DNA of 43,150 nucleotides from Cyclobacteriaceae bacterium (GTDB taxonomy: Bacteria; Bacteroidota; Bacteroidia; Cytophagales; Cyclobacteriaceae), in contig JAEUUA010000007.1 in the NCBI GenBank assembly GCA_016787755.1, positions 1 to 43,150 on the forward strand, in the 5' to 3' direction. Numbering within the stretch: position 1 is the stretch's first letter; each line of letters opens with the position of its first letter. Position numbers and translations under genes: made by a program. This document shows, in pieces, positions 8,970 through 17,510 of this stretch. Under the pieces are notes generated by a model. The model was not told the DNA's origin and searched no databases. It saw only the letters and a list, made by a program, of their open reading frames with translations.

Positions 8970-9028
8970 GCCACTGATTCACAGATTAGTAATTTCCATT
9001 TTTTAAAACCAGTGTATCTGTGACAAAT
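8970..9028. repeat. Intergenic repeat element with complementary arms, type B
   Basis: Between the enoyl-CoA hydratase stop and the waaA start lies CCACTGATTCACAGATT, then an A/T-rich centre, then CCAGTGTATCTGTGAC. CACTG pairs with CAGTG, and CACAGAT pairs with ATCTGTG. However, the pairs come in crossed rather than nested order, so this is not a simple hairpin. It resembles the 'cacagatt ... atctgtg' family of dispersed Bacteroidetes intergenic repeats (from memory). Confidence 0.4.
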
Positions 9029-9030
9029 AG

Positions 9031-9804
9031 TTATTTCCCCTTAAATTCTGGTATTCTTTTTTCGATAAAAGCTTTCATTCCTTCTTTCTGATCTTCCGAT
9101 GAAAACGTTAGATAGAAATTTTTTCGTTCAAGAGTAAGTCCTTCGTCCAAATGTGTTTCGAAAGAACGATTAATGGATTCTTTGGCCAGTTGAACGGCAA
9201 CCGGAGAAAGGTGAGCAATTTCTTTAGCCAATTGAATGGCTTCATACAAATACATTTCTTTTGGGACTACTTTATTCACTAATCCATAAAAATGTGCTTC
9301 CTCAGCAGAAAGGAACCGGCCTGTAAGAACAAGTTCCATCGCTTTTGCTTTACCAATGGCTTTAGTCAATCGTTGAGTGCCTCCGGCTCCGGGTATTGTT
9401 CCTAGTTTTATTTCCGGCTGCCCAAATTTTGCCGTCTCAGAAGCAATCACCATATCGCACGTCATAACAAACTCACACCCACCTCCCAATGCAAAACCTG
9501 ACACAGCGGCTATGATAGGTTTTTTTGTTCTACGAATTTGATCCCAGGTACTAATCTGATCTATCATCAGCATCTCAATGGCAGTTTTATCGGCCATCTG
9601 CTTTATATCCGCACCAGCAGCAAAGGCTTGCTCGTTACCGGTAATGATAATCACCCGCACATCATCATTTTTATCTAATTGCTGGAGGGCATCGCGCATT
9701 TCTTCCATCAACTGCCGATTTAATGCATTGAGTTCTTTGGGGCGGTTTAATTCGATGAGGGCAACCTGAGGTTCTTTCTGCTCCGTTACTTTAATGAATT
9801 CCAT
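9031..9804 (-). CDS. Enoyl-CoA hydratase/isomerase family protein
   Basis: A crotonase-fold enzyme of 257 residues from ATG 9804. An upstream in-frame ATG at 9855 would add 17 residues running into the hairpin region and beyond the usual family start. The oxyanion-hole region AFAAGADIKQM and the GGGCEFVMTCD and FGQPEIKLGTIPGAGGTQRL segments supply the two glutamates used by hydratases to add water to trans-2-enoyl-CoA. It probably works in fatty-acid or amino-acid degradation in the cytoplasm. No partner beta-oxidation gene lies nearby. It is followed on the same strand by waaA after 88 bases. Confidence 0.9.
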   Translation of the reverse strand: MEFIKVTEQKEPQVALIELNRPKELNALNRQLMEEMRDALQQLDKNDDVRVIIITGNEQAFAAGADIKQMADKTAIEMLMIDQISTWDQIRRTKKPIIAAVSGFALGGGCEFVMTCDMVIASETAKFGQPEIKLGTIPGAGGTQRLTKAIGKAKAMELVLTGRFLSAEEAHFYGLVNKVVPKEMYLYEAIQLAKEIAHLSPVAVQLAKESINRSFETHLDEGLTLERKNFYLTFSSEDQKEGMKAFIEKRIPEFKGK

Positions 9805-9858
9805 AGGGAAAGTACTTTTGGCAAAGCTAAAGATTTCCTTTTGGGTGAAGTACAAAAA

Positions 9859-9891
9859 GAAAGGCCTCCTCTCGTTTGAGGAGGCCTTTTC
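9859..9891. terminator. Terminator-like hairpin between divergent genes
   Basis: AAGGCCTCCTC (9861-9871) is perfectly complementary to GAGGAGGCCTT (9878-9888) across a six-base loop. An additional A-T pair and T-rich runs occur on both strands. It has the form of a strong bidirectional rho-independent terminator. Unusually, it lies between two genes that point away from each other, inside the 175-base gap where promoters are expected. Confidence 0.7.
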
Positions 9892-9942
9892 TAACCAAAA
9901 GGCTGATAAAAAATGTGCTATGCAGGTTTATATTCTAAAGAA

Positions 9943-9974
9943 TTCGGTCAAGTAACCCCACATCTTTACTTTTG
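9943..9974 (+). promoter_or_regulatory. Candidate promoter, possibly leaderless
   Basis: TACTTTTG at 9967-9974 matches TAnnTTTG exactly, with TTCG at 9943-9946 twenty bases upstream. The phosphatase ATG is at 9979, so transcription would begin at or very near the start codon, giving a leaderless or near-leaderless mRNA. The hairpin at 9859-9891 lies upstream of this box and would not affect it. Confidence 0.4.
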
Positions 9975-9978
9975 GCCC

Positions 9979-10449
9979 ATGAAGATTTTATTTGTTTGTC
10001 TGGGTAATATCTGCCGATCACCTTTGGCTGCTGCTATTTTTAATCATAAAGTCAAGGAATTGAAGTTACAGCAGATCGTATGTTCAGATTCGTGCGGAAC
10101 AGGAAATTATCATATCGGTGGTGCCGCAGATGACAGAAGTATTGCAGTTGCCCGGAAAAACGGGGTTGAGATTCAACACGTTGTTCGGCAATTGACAGCT
10201 GATGATTTGGAAGAGTTTGATCATATTATTGCTATGGATAGAAGCAATCTGGCAAACATTAAACAATTACCTTCTGCCCAAGAGAATTATAACAAAGTTA
10301 AAATGATGCGGGAGTATGATCCGCAAGGCTTTGGAGATGTGCCGGATCCATACTATGGTACCGAGAAAGATTTTAAGGAGGTTTATGAAATACTTGATCG
10401 GTCGATCGAGGTATTTATTGACGAGCTTATAAGCAAATCAACTAATTAA
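9979..10449 (+). CDS. Low-molecular-weight protein-tyrosine phosphatase
   Basis: 156 residues from ATG 9979, where the protein begins MKILFVCLGNICRSPLA as the family does; an ATG at 9913 would add an unconserved 22 residues. The P-loop C-x5-R is C7 to R13, and the general-acid aspartate lies in the DPYYG motif (D123). Such enzymes dephosphorylate protein tyrosines, often opposing BY-kinases that control exopolysaccharide export, but no kinase or capsule gene is present here. The 3' end overlaps the convergent aspartate kinase gene by four bases (10446-10449). Confidence 0.93.
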   Translation: MKILFVCLGNICRSPLAAAIFNHKVKELKLQQIVCSDSCGTGNYHIGGAADDRSIAVARKNGVEIQHVVRQLTADDLEEFDHIIAMDRSNLANIKQLPSAQENYNKVKMMREYDPQGFGDVPDPYYGTEKDFKEVYEILDRSIEVFIDELISKSTN

Positions 10450-11690
10450 TTCTTCACCAACACCTGCAGTGTTGATCGTGACGACTGCTCTAAAATTACA
10501 TTCGGTTTTGTTCGGTATTCATTAAAGGTGTTGGCATCATAATTCTTTACCGTAATGAGTGTGAGGCCTGTATTGTAATATACTTCAAAATCTTTACTGA
10601 GTATCGAAACCAATTTCAAAATTTTCGAATCGCGATAGTCAACACAAAAGGAAAATGAAATAGCAGAATTTTGCATCACATTTATCCGGGTGTTGGTTTG
10701 TGAAAGCGCAGCAAAGATGGAGCTCAGTTGTTGTTCATTAGGAAAAGAATAGTCTGTCACCTTGCAGGAGATAAGACATTGATTGTCTTTAAAAACAATA
10801 AGCGGAGGAAGGTTATCCACTTTACAATTGTGGATGATGGTTCCGGGCGAAGAAGGGTCGTCAAAGTTTTTTACAAATAAAGGAATGTTGGCATTGGCGA
10901 GTGGCTTTATTGTTTTTGGATGAATAACTGAGGCTCCATAATAGGTCATCTCTGACGCCTCCTGATACGGAAGCTCTTCGAATACAATGGCATTTGAAAT
11001 TCGCTTGGGGTCAGCACTCATTACACCGGGCACATCTTTCCAGATTGTGACCGATTTAGCAGGTAGGCAGGTAGCAAAAATTGCAGCACTGTAATCAGAC
11101 CCTTCGCGACCAAGCGTGGTGGTTGTTTGTTTTATCGTACTACCAATAAAGCCTTGTGTAACAATAATTTTTTGATGGAGAACTTTGGGAAGAGTCTCTA
11201 TGGATTGTTTGGTTTTCACCCAATCTACTTTGCCTTCGCGGTACGTTTCCTGAGTGTGTATGTATTTACGTGCGTCTAGCCACTCGCAGGGCAAACCGCT
11301 GTTGCTCATGAATTCACATAAGATCATTGAAGACAAAACCTCACCTTGAGAAACGACCTGATCATAAATCTGATCATATTCACCAACTTCAGTCGCAGCT
11401 TTTTCTATTTCCTTAAAGCAAGCCTCGATTTTTTCTAAAAAAGATTGATCTCCAATTTCTAGCTGCCGAATAATTTCTTGATGGGAGGATTTAACTTCGT
11501 CAAAGGAAAACCTGTAATCAAGATTCTTTTGAGCTTTATCAACAATTTGCTCAAGCGCATTGGTTGTTTTACCCATGGCCGAGACTACAATTAAAAGTGG
11601 TTGGGTGGCAAATTGCTTTATAATGGCAGCCATGTTTTTAATGGCTTTAGTATTCTTGATGGAAGCACCCCCGAATTTAAAAACCTTCAT
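10446..11690 (-). CDS. lysC: Aspartate kinase, monofunctional
   Basis: 414 residues from ATG 11690, which places KFGGASIKN (residues 4-12) at the expected N-terminal position. An in-frame start at 11747 would add 19 unconserved residues. Further signatures are a GREGSDYSAAIFA segment and a SEMTYYGASVIHPKT segment, followed by C-terminal ACT-type regulatory domains. The enzyme phosphorylates L-aspartate, the first step to lysine, threonine, methionine and diaminopimelate. The usual KFGGTS is KFGGAS here, a mild substitution. There is no fused homoserine dehydrogenase. It is divergent from fbp. Confidence 0.92.
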   Translation of the reverse strand: MKVFKFGGASIKNTKAIKNMAAIIKQFATQPLLIVVSAMGKTTNALEQIVDKAQKNLDYRFSFDEVKSSHQEIIRQLEIGDQSFLEKIEACFKEIEKAATEVGEYDQIYDQVVSQGEVLSSMILCEFMSNSGLPCEWLDARKYIHTQETYREGKVDWVKTKQSIETLPKVLHQKIIVTQGFIGSTIKQTTTTLGREGSDYSAAIFATCLPAKSVTIWKDVPGVMSADPKRISNAIVFEELPYQEASEMTYYGASVIHPKTIKPLANANIPLFVKNFDDPSSPGTIIHNCKVDNLPPLIVFKDNQCLISCKVTDYSFPNEQQLSSIFAALSQTNTRINVMQNSAISFSFCVDYRDSKILKLVSILSKDFEVYYNTGLTLITVKNYDANTFNEYRTKPNVILEQSSRSTLQVLVKN

Positions 11691-11803
11691 AACTCCAAAT
11701 TTATTGATTTCAATCGTTTGCAAAGCTATATTTGACCCCACGATCAAAACCGGGCTAATTTACTAATCAGACAATCAAACCTACCCTTAATAGAACCAAT
11801 TTC

Positions 11804-12790
11804 ATGGAATCTTCACGCATTGCATTACCTATTGGAACAGCCCTGGATCGTTTTATTAAAAACAACCAATTCCAATTTCAATATGCCAGCGGAGAACTTT
11901 CGCAGTTGCTTCGTGATATTGCGCTTGCTTCGAAAGTGGTGAATCGCGAAATCAATAAAGCGGGTCTTATTGATATTATGGGCCCGATGGGCTCTCAGAA
12001 TTCGGGTGGTGAACAGCAACAAAAACTAGATGTACTCGCTAATATTCGTTTTACCCGAGCCCTTACGAAAGGAGGCGAAGCATGTGCCCTGATATCGGAA
12101 GAAACTGAATCATATGTTGACTTAAACAATGAAGGTAGATATGTAATTGCCATTGATCCATTGGATGGTTCATCAAATATTGATGTAAATGTATCCATTG
12201 GAACAATCTTTTCAATTTACAGAAGGGTGAGTCCTGTAGGGCAACCTATCCAAGATCAGGATATTTTGCAGTGTGGAGCCGAACAGGTGGCGGCTGGTTA
12301 TATTTTATATGGATCATCCACTATGCTAGTGTATACTACTGGGCATGGGGTAAATGGATTTACCTATGAAAGCACGCTGGGGGAGTATGTGTTATCGCAC
12401 CCTGATATGACCATGCCCGAACGTGGAAGGACCTATTCGATTAACGAAGGGTCTGCTAACTCCTTTTCATCGGCTGTTAAAGGCTATGTTCAGTTTTGCA
12501 AGGATGAGAATTACACAGCACGATATATCGGTTCACTCGTAGCCGATTTTCATAGAAACTTATTGAAAGGCGGAATCTATATCTATCCGGCTACAGCCAA
12601 AGACAAGAAAGGAAAGCTAAGGCTTATGTATGAGTGCAATGCGCTTGCATTTATTGCCGAACAAGCAGGAGGCAAAGCTACGGATGGTAAAACCAGAATT
12701 CTTGAAATTAAACCTGAAAGTCTGCACGAGCGAACGCCATTTTATGTAGGCTCAAAAGCAATGGTTGAAAAAGCGGAGAGCTTTAATTAG
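11804..12790 (+). CDS. fbp: Fructose-1,6-bisphosphatase, class I
   Basis: 328 residues, the usual class I length. The metal-binding signature [22 protein letters not shown] is complete, and the [11 protein letters not shown] segment before it supplies further metal ligands. The [22 protein letters not shown] segment forms the substrate-binding end. The enzyme removes the 1-phosphate of fructose-1,6-bisphosphate in gluconeogenesis. It ends inside the tail of the convergent DUF5606 gene (eight-base overlap). Confidence 0.96.
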   Translation: MESSRIALPIGTALDRFIKNNQFQFQYASGELSQLLRDIALASKVVNREINKAGLIDIMGPMGSQNSGGEQQQKLDVLANIRFTRALTKGGEACALISEETESYVDLNNEGRYVIAIDPLDGSSNIDVNVSIGTIFSIYRRVSPVGQPIQDQDILQCGAEQVAAGYILYGSSTMLVYTTGHGVNGFTYESTLGEYVLSHPDMTMPERGRTYSINEGSANSFSSAVKGYVQFCKDENYTARYIGSLVADFHRNLLKGGIYIYPATAKDKKGKLRLMYECNALAFIAEQAGGKATDGKTRILEIKPESLHERTPFYVGSKAMVEKAESFN

Positions 12791-13202
12791 CCGCTGACTC
12801 AGTCTTATCAACAAATAATTCTGGGGTCTGTTCTAACAAAACGCTATACCACTTCACCAATTTCTTGATATCAGAAACGTAAACCCGGTCTTCATCATAC
12901 TCAGGCAGCACCGATTTTAAAAATGCTTTTAATTCTACACCATCCGAGTTTCCATCTACCCCTAAATCATTTTTGAAGTCTTTGTAAATTTTTTTCAATA
13001 CTTCTTCCAAAGCAACGGTTCCATCTTTGGTAGTAGTGTAAATTGAGATTTCGCTAAGCAAAGATAATCGCTGCGTTGCACTGGCCACAACGCGGGTTTT
13101 GGCAGCATCTAACGACTCCAGCAATACTCCTGATTTCCCGGGTTTCAATACTTTATAAAGTCCGCCTTTTCCGCTAATCGATGCTATTTCCGACAATTCC
13201 AT
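12783..13202 (-). CDS. DUF5606 domain protein
   Basis: A 139-residue cytoplasmic protein without signal peptide or membrane segment. The N-terminal half ([24 protein letters not shown]) is a short beta-rich module typical of DUF5606, and the C-terminal half is helical and acidic. The family is largely confined to Bacteroidetes and its function is unknown. It lies 28 bases after engB on the same strand and is probably co-transcribed, so a link to ribosome assembly or translation is a guess from position only. Confidence 0.8.
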   Translation of the reverse strand: MELSEIASISGKGGLYKVLKPGKSGVLLESLDAAKTRVVASATQRLSLLSEISIYTTTKDGTVALEEVLKKIYKDFKNDLGVDGNSDGVELKAFLKSVLPEYDEDRVYVSDIKKLVKWYSVLLEQTPELFVDKTESAAN

Positions 13203-13230
13203 TTATAACTAATTATTATCTCGGGCAAAA

Positions 13231-13839
13231 CTAATCATTTTCTCTATCCGACTGGATAGCTGTATTGATAAAATCAAGCAATGCATTTCTTCCTGATTTC
13301 TTTTCGGAGGAAGTGATAAATAACGGGGGTAACTCTACCCAATCTTCGAGAAGCCTTTTTTCAATTTTATTTTTTGATTTTCCGAGTTCGGATTGTTTTA
13401 ATTTATCTGTTTTAGTGAGTACCAGCGCGATGGGAATGCCAAGAGATCCTAATCGTTTAATAAACTCCATATCTTTTTCCTGCGGTTCAAGGCGCGAATC
13501 GATCAGCACAAATGTGCAAAAAAGGTTTGTACGGTTCTTAAAATAGGAATCAATCATGTGGATCCAATTTTCTTTAAGGCTTTTGCTAACGCTCGCATAT
13601 CCGTAGCCGGGTAAATCTACCAGATACCACGATTTATTTATCAAAAAATGATTGATCGTTTGTGTTTTACCGGGGGTCGATGAAATTTTTGCTAACTCTT
13701 TTCTTCCTGTTAGCATGTTTATTAAGGACGACTTCCCAACGTTCGATCGTCCAATAAAAGCAAACTCGGGTTTGTTAGGCGTTGGGCACTTTTCAATGTC
13801 TGTGTTACTAATTATAAACTCTGCCGATTGAATTTCCAT
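13231..13839 (-). CDS. engB: Ribosome biogenesis GTPase YihA/EngB
   Basis: 202 residues with G1 GRSNVGKSS (30-38), the switch-I threonine region STPGKTQT, G3 DLPG (75-78) and G4 TKTD (142-145). These define the EngB/YsxC subfamily of TrmE-Era GTPases. It assists assembly of the 50S ribosomal subunit and is generally essential. Length and motifs are normal and the start is ATG 13839. With rsgA at 6.8 kb this window carries two ribosome-assembly GTPases in separate operons. Confidence 0.95.
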   Translation of the reverse strand: MEIQSAEFIISNTDIEKCPTPNKPEFAFIGRSNVGKSSLINMLTGRKELAKISSTPGKTQTINHFLINKSWYLVDLPGYGYASVSKSLKENWIHMIDSYFKNRTNLFCTFVLIDSRLEPQEKDMEFIKRLGSLGIPIALVLTKTDKLKQSELGKSKNKIEKRLLEDWVELPPLFITSSEKKSGRNALLDFINTAIQSDREND

Positions 13840-13915
13840 AACTTTATGAATGCAAAGATGGGCAAAGTAAATTAGAATGTAATTTTGACGTGCTTTATTA
13901 AGTGAATTTAAAGAT

Positions 13916-13944
13916 TTTGTTAGATATAGATTTTAGTAACTTGC
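13916..13944 (+). promoter_or_regulatory. Candidate promoter for the PorE-like gene
   Basis: TTTG at 13916-13919 is followed after 17 bases by TAACTTGC at 13937-13944, one mismatch from TAnnTTTG. Predicted initiation near 13950 would leave a leader of about 48 bases before ATG 13998. Confidence 0.35.
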
Positions 13945-13997
13945 CCTATCTTGTAGGAATACTGTTTTTAATGTTGGCAATCAAATTCTAGAATCAC

Positions 13998-15986
13998 ATG
14001 CAGCGCATTCGAGGCGGTCTTATTTTTTTAACTTTTATTTTTGCCGCCCTATCAAGTTGGGCTCAAGAGCAGAGTAAAGAGCAAGCGCGTCAATATTTTG
14101 AAATGGCCAGCGAAATTATGGCAGGCACTAAAGCAATTGATGACGCACGCGAATTGATGGTGATTGCGGCTAATTATGACACAACTAATTTGAAGGCTAA
14201 TACAGATGCTGGAATTATGCATTTGAGAACCATTCAAAAGGAACAATCTGTAAAATATTTGATGCGCGTGTTCCGGCAAAACCCAAATTTTCGCTTTGAT
14301 CTGGAATTTCAAATTGCAAGCGGGTATCATTTTGGTCTTTACTTCGACAAGGCCATAGATTTTTATACCCGTTATAAAACTAAGTTAGATCGAAATCCAA
14401 ACTACAAAGGAAAAGATCGCGTAGATGCTAAAGAAGTAGTAAAAAGATTGGAGGAGTGTGCAACGGGTAAAGAACTCTTGGCAAATCCTAAACCATTTTC
14501 TATCACTAACCTGGGACCGGAGATAAATTCAGAGTTTGATGATTATGCCCCGGTGGTAAACGCTGCTGAGTCTGAATTAATTTTCACTACCCGAAGAAGA
14601 GACGGAAACTTAAATGAAAACGTAGGCGAGGATAATAAACCTTTCGAAGATATTTTTGTGAGCAAGAAAGAAGGGGGAAACTGGCAACCGGCAAAAAATA
14701 TAGGACCTGTTGTTAACACCCGTTTCAATGATTCTAACATTGCTCTATCGCCAAACGGGAACATACTCTTTCTTTATAAAGATGGGGTTGGAGATGGAGA
14801 CATTTTTTCAAGTACAAAACAACCGGATAGCACTTGGGCCAAACCTGTTGCATTTCCTGGATCAATAAACTCATCGTTTTATGAATCCTCCATTTCCATA
14901 ACAAAAGATGAATCAACTATATACTTTGCCAGCGAACGGCCAGGTGGCCTTGGTGGGATAGATATATACTCTTGTACGAAAGATAAAAAAGGGGGCTGGA
15001 CATTAGTAAAGAATCTTGGTCCCATGATTAATACAGAGTATGATGAAGATGCTCCCTTCATTGATTATGATGGCAAAACACTTTACTTCAGTTCGCGGGG
15101 TAGAAAAGGTATGGGAGGTTTCGATATTTTTAAAACTACCTTGATTGATTTAGAAAAAAAGGAATGGACTGAACCTGAAAATGTAGGGTATCCAATAAAC
15201 ACCCCCGATGATGATGTGTTTATTGTTGGCACTGGAACCCCCAATCGTTTTTATTTTTCATCGGCTCGTGCCGATGGGTATGGGTATTCAGATATTTATT
15301 TAATTTCAGATTTGAAGAAAGAACCAGAGGTCGCGAAAAATCCTGAGAAGAAAGGAATACAGCCCATTCGATTCATTGTGGAGGTTGTTGATGCCACAAC
15401 AAAAGAGCCAATTGATGCAGTCGCAAAAATGCGCGGCAAGGATAATACAATAATAGGATCGGCTAGTTTAGGCACGGGTTCTTACGAGTTTGGTGTGATG
15501 TCAACTGTGCCAAAAGAATATGTTGTTTCTGTGGAGTTGGAGGGTTATATTTTTGAAAATTTAAAAGTGAATTTGGGCCGGGCAACTGAAGAATCCCAAA
15601 CGATAACCCGAAGAGTTTTACTTCGCAAGGTAGCCGTTGGCGAAATTTCTGCTTTGAGGCATGTGTTTTTTGATTTTGGCAAAGCTACTTTACAGGAGGC
15701 GTCTTCCGAAGAGTTAAATATGATGGTTACCATGATGAAACAAAACCAATCGATGCAAGTTGAAATTGGTGGCCATACAGATGATGTGGGAAGCGACACC
15801 TTTAATAAAAAGTTGTCTCAACAAAGAGCCGATGCAGTCAAAAACTATTTAACCAGCAACGGGATAGGGGGACGCAGAATAAAATCTATTGGCTACGGTG
15901 AGGAAAAACCGCTTGTGTCAAATGATGATGAGTCTGGCGGGCGCGAAATCAACCGAAGAGTGGAGTTCAAAATTCTAGCGAAGTAA
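13998..15986 (+). CDS. PorE-like TPR/PD40/OmpA-family outer membrane protein
   Basis: 662 residues. A signal peptide ends at about SSWAQ (residue 22). Next come TPR-like helices (~25-150), a PD40 beta-propeller with repeated 'yFaSeRpGGlGgxDIY'-type strands (~170-435), a carboxypeptidase-regulatory-like beta-sandwich (~455-545) and a C-terminal OmpA domain (~550-662) with the peptidoglycan-binding GHTDDVG and NRRVEF motifs. This domain order matches PorE, which tethers the type IX secretion ring to peptidoglycan, but paralogues with the same order exist. No lipobox is visible, unlike lipoprotein members. The porT gene two genes downstream supports a T9SS context. Confidence 0.8.
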   Translation: MQRIRGGLIFLTFIFAALSSWAQEQSKEQARQYFEMASEIMAGTKAIDDARELMVIAANYDTTNLKANTDAGIMHLRTIQKEQSVKYLMRVFRQNPNFRFDLEFQIASGYHFGLYFDKAIDFYTRYKTKLDRNPNYKGKDRVDAKEVVKRLEECATGKELLANPKPFSITNLGPEINSEFDDYAPVVNAAESELIFTTRRRDGNLNENVGEDNKPFEDIFVSKKEGGNWQPAKNIGPVVNTRFNDSNIALSPNGNILFLYKDGVGDGDIFSSTKQPDSTWAKPVAFPGSINSSFYESSISITKDESTIYFASERPGGLGGIDIYSCTKDKKGGWTLVKNLGPMINTEYDEDAPFIDYDGKTLYFSSRGRKGMGGFDIFKTTLIDLEKKEWTEPENVGYPINTPDDDVFIVGTGTPNRFYFSSARADGYGYSDIYLISDLKKEPEVAKNPEKKGIQPIRFIVEVVDATTKEPIDAVAKMRGKDNTIIGSASLGTGSYEFGVMSTVPKEYVVSVELEGYIFENLKVNLGRATEESQTITRRVLLRKVAVGEISALRHVFFDFGKATLQEASSEELNMMVTMMKQNQSMQVEIGGHTDDVGSDTFNKKLSQQRADAVKNYLTSNGIGGRRIKSIGYGEEKPLVSNDDESGGREINRRVEFKILAK

Positions 15987-16022
15987 TCTTAAACCATTCC
16001 ACACCCTTCTTGTTTTTAGTAG

Positions 16023-16030
16023 TACTTTTG
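16023..16030 (+). promoter_or_regulatory. Candidate -7 box for menG-porT
   Basis: TACTTTTG is an exact TAnnTTTG match 27 bases before the TTG start of menG. No good -33 TTTG lies at the expected spacing, so support is partial. Confidence 0.3.
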
Positions 16031-16056
16031 TACCGCTAAATTTTAATCCGTTTGTT

Positions 16057-16779
16057 TTGACAGTTGTTCCTTATAAAGAAGATAGTGCCGGAAAAAAGCA
16101 GCAGGTAGCCCGAATGTTTGATTCTATCAGCGGCAATTATGATTTTCTTAATCATTTTCTGAGCCTGGGGATTGATATTCGGTGGCGCAAAAAAGCTATC
16201 AAGGTTCTGGCTTCAGGCAATCCAAAAATAATTTTGGATGTGGCTACCGGCACGGGTGATTTTGCCATTGAAACATTAAGGTTAAATCCCGATCATGTGA
16301 TTGGCGTGGATATCTCAGCAGGTATGCTTGATGTAGGACGTAAGAAAATGAAAGAACGTGGGCTGGATCAAAAAATTGATTTACAGTTAGCAGATTCAGA
16401 AAATCTTCCTTTTGAAGAAAATAAATTCGATGCTGTGATCGTTGCTTTTGGGGTGAGAAACTTTGAGCATCTGGAAAAAGGATTGACCGAAATGCGAAGA
16501 GTGCTCAAACCTGGAGGGCGTATGGTGGTACTTGAATTTTCAAAACCGCGCCTATTTCCGTTCAAGCAGTTCTATAATTTTTATTTTAAATTCATTTTGC
16601 CTAAAATAGGACGATTGATTTCACGTGATCCCGCTGCTTATACTTATTTACCCGAATCTGTTCAAGCTTTTCCTGACGGAGAAGCGTTCACTAAAATTCT
16701 TGATCATTTAGGATTTAACCAAACTTCATGCACCCCATTAACTTTTGGAATCAGTTCGCTTTACACAGGAATAAAATAA
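16057..16779 (+). CDS. menG: Demethylmenaquinone methyltransferase
   Basis: 240 residues of the UbiE/MenG class I methyltransferase family. ARMFDSISGNYDFLNHFLSLG at the N-terminus is the family signature, DVATGTGDFA (61-70) binds S-adenosylmethionine, and a VAFGVRNFEHLEKGL segment follows. The enzyme methylates demethylmenaquinone in the last step of menaquinone synthesis; Bacteroidetes use menaquinone, so MenG is preferred over UbiE as the name. The start is TTG 16057, because no ATG occurs before the conserved region. It overlaps porT by 52 bases in another frame, an arrangement recalled as common in this phylum. Confidence 0.93.
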   Translation: MTVVPYKEDSAGKKQQVARMFDSISGNYDFLNHFLSLGIDIRWRKKAIKVLASGNPKIILDVATGTGDFAIETLRLNPDHVIGVDISAGMLDVGRKKMKERGLDQKIDLQLADSENLPFEENKFDAVIVAFGVRNFEHLEKGLTEMRRVLKPGGRMVVLEFSKPRLFPFKQFYNFYFKFILPKIGRLISRDPAAYTYLPESVQAFPDGEAFTKILDHLGFNQTSCTPLTFGISSLYTGIK

Positions 16780-17465
16780 TCCTGTTGTTTTGTCTCGGTC
16801 TGGCTCCCGCAGTTTCACAGGCGCAGATTTTTAAATGGGCACGACAAAATAATCCCAATTATGATCAGCGAACCATCAGCTATGGTTTTATGATTGGTCT
16901 TCACACTTCGGCCTATCAGGTTCAATATTCGGATAAGTTTGTCAATCAACAGTTCGATACTGTTCACGCTGTAATGGCAGAATTTTCACCGGGGTTTTCT
17001 TTGGGATTTTTAGTGAATTACCGCATTAATGAATTTTTGGATTTGCGCCTGATGCCCAAGGCGGGATTCTATACACACAAACTTCGTTATCAATATACTG
17101 ACGAAACCGAGCGACTTCAATTTGTAGAAACTACACACGTTGAATTTCCTTTGCTCTTAAAATACAAATCGATGCGCAGAGGAAACGTGCGTATGTATAT
17201 GATTGGTGGGATAACACCCGGGTTCGAACTCTCCGGGAAGAACGATATTCAATCATCCACAGCGTCATTAGATATACGCAAGAATAACATTCAGTTAGAA
17301 GGTGGGCTTGGGTTCGATTTTTATTTCCCGTTGTTTAAATTTTCACAAGAAATTCGCTTTGCCCGAGGCATTAGTAATATGTTGGGTGCTGATCAAAGTA
17401 TTTATAAAGATCCTTTGAAGCGACTAAATACAAATACAATCTCCGTATATTTTATTTTTCAATAA
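16728..17465 (+). CDS. porT: Type IX secretion outer-membrane protein PorT
   Basis: 245 residues: an unusually long n-region (MHPINFWNQFALHRNK), a hydrophobic core and a signal cleavage after SQA, then alternating beta strands ending in an aromatic residue (VYFIFQ) as in outer-membrane barrels. Phrases such as YGFMIGLHTSAYQV and KAGFYTHKLRYQY fit PorT/SprT. PorT is a small barrel needed for type IX secretion and gliding. The identification is reinforced by its position directly after menG. ATG 16728 lies 52 bases inside menG; no other start gives a complete signal peptide. Confidence 0.85.
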   Translation: MHPINFWNQFALHRNKIILLFCLGLAPAVSQAQIFKWARQNNPNYDQRTISYGFMIGLHTSAYQVQYSDKFVNQQFDTVHAVMAEFSPGFSLGFLVNYRINEFLDLRLMPKAGFYTHKLRYQYTDETERLQFVETTHVEFPLLLKYKSMRRGNVRMYMIGGITPGFELSGKNDIQSSTASLDIRKNNIQLEGGLGFDFYFPLFKFSQEIRFARGISNMLGADQSIYKDPLKRLNTNTISVYFIFQ

Positions 17466-17510
17466 TCGCCATCAGTTTGTACTTGTTTGACCTGATTACT
17501 TGATTCTGCT

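Noticed and set aside
9805..9855. Longer N-terminus for the enoyl-CoA hydratase from ATG 9855.
   Set aside because: The extra 17 residues are not family-like, and 257 residues from ATG 9804 is the normal length.
9913..9978. Upstream in-frame ATG for the tyrosine phosphatase.
   Set aside because: It would add 22 residues before the family's conserved MKILFVCLGN start and would span the likely promoter box.
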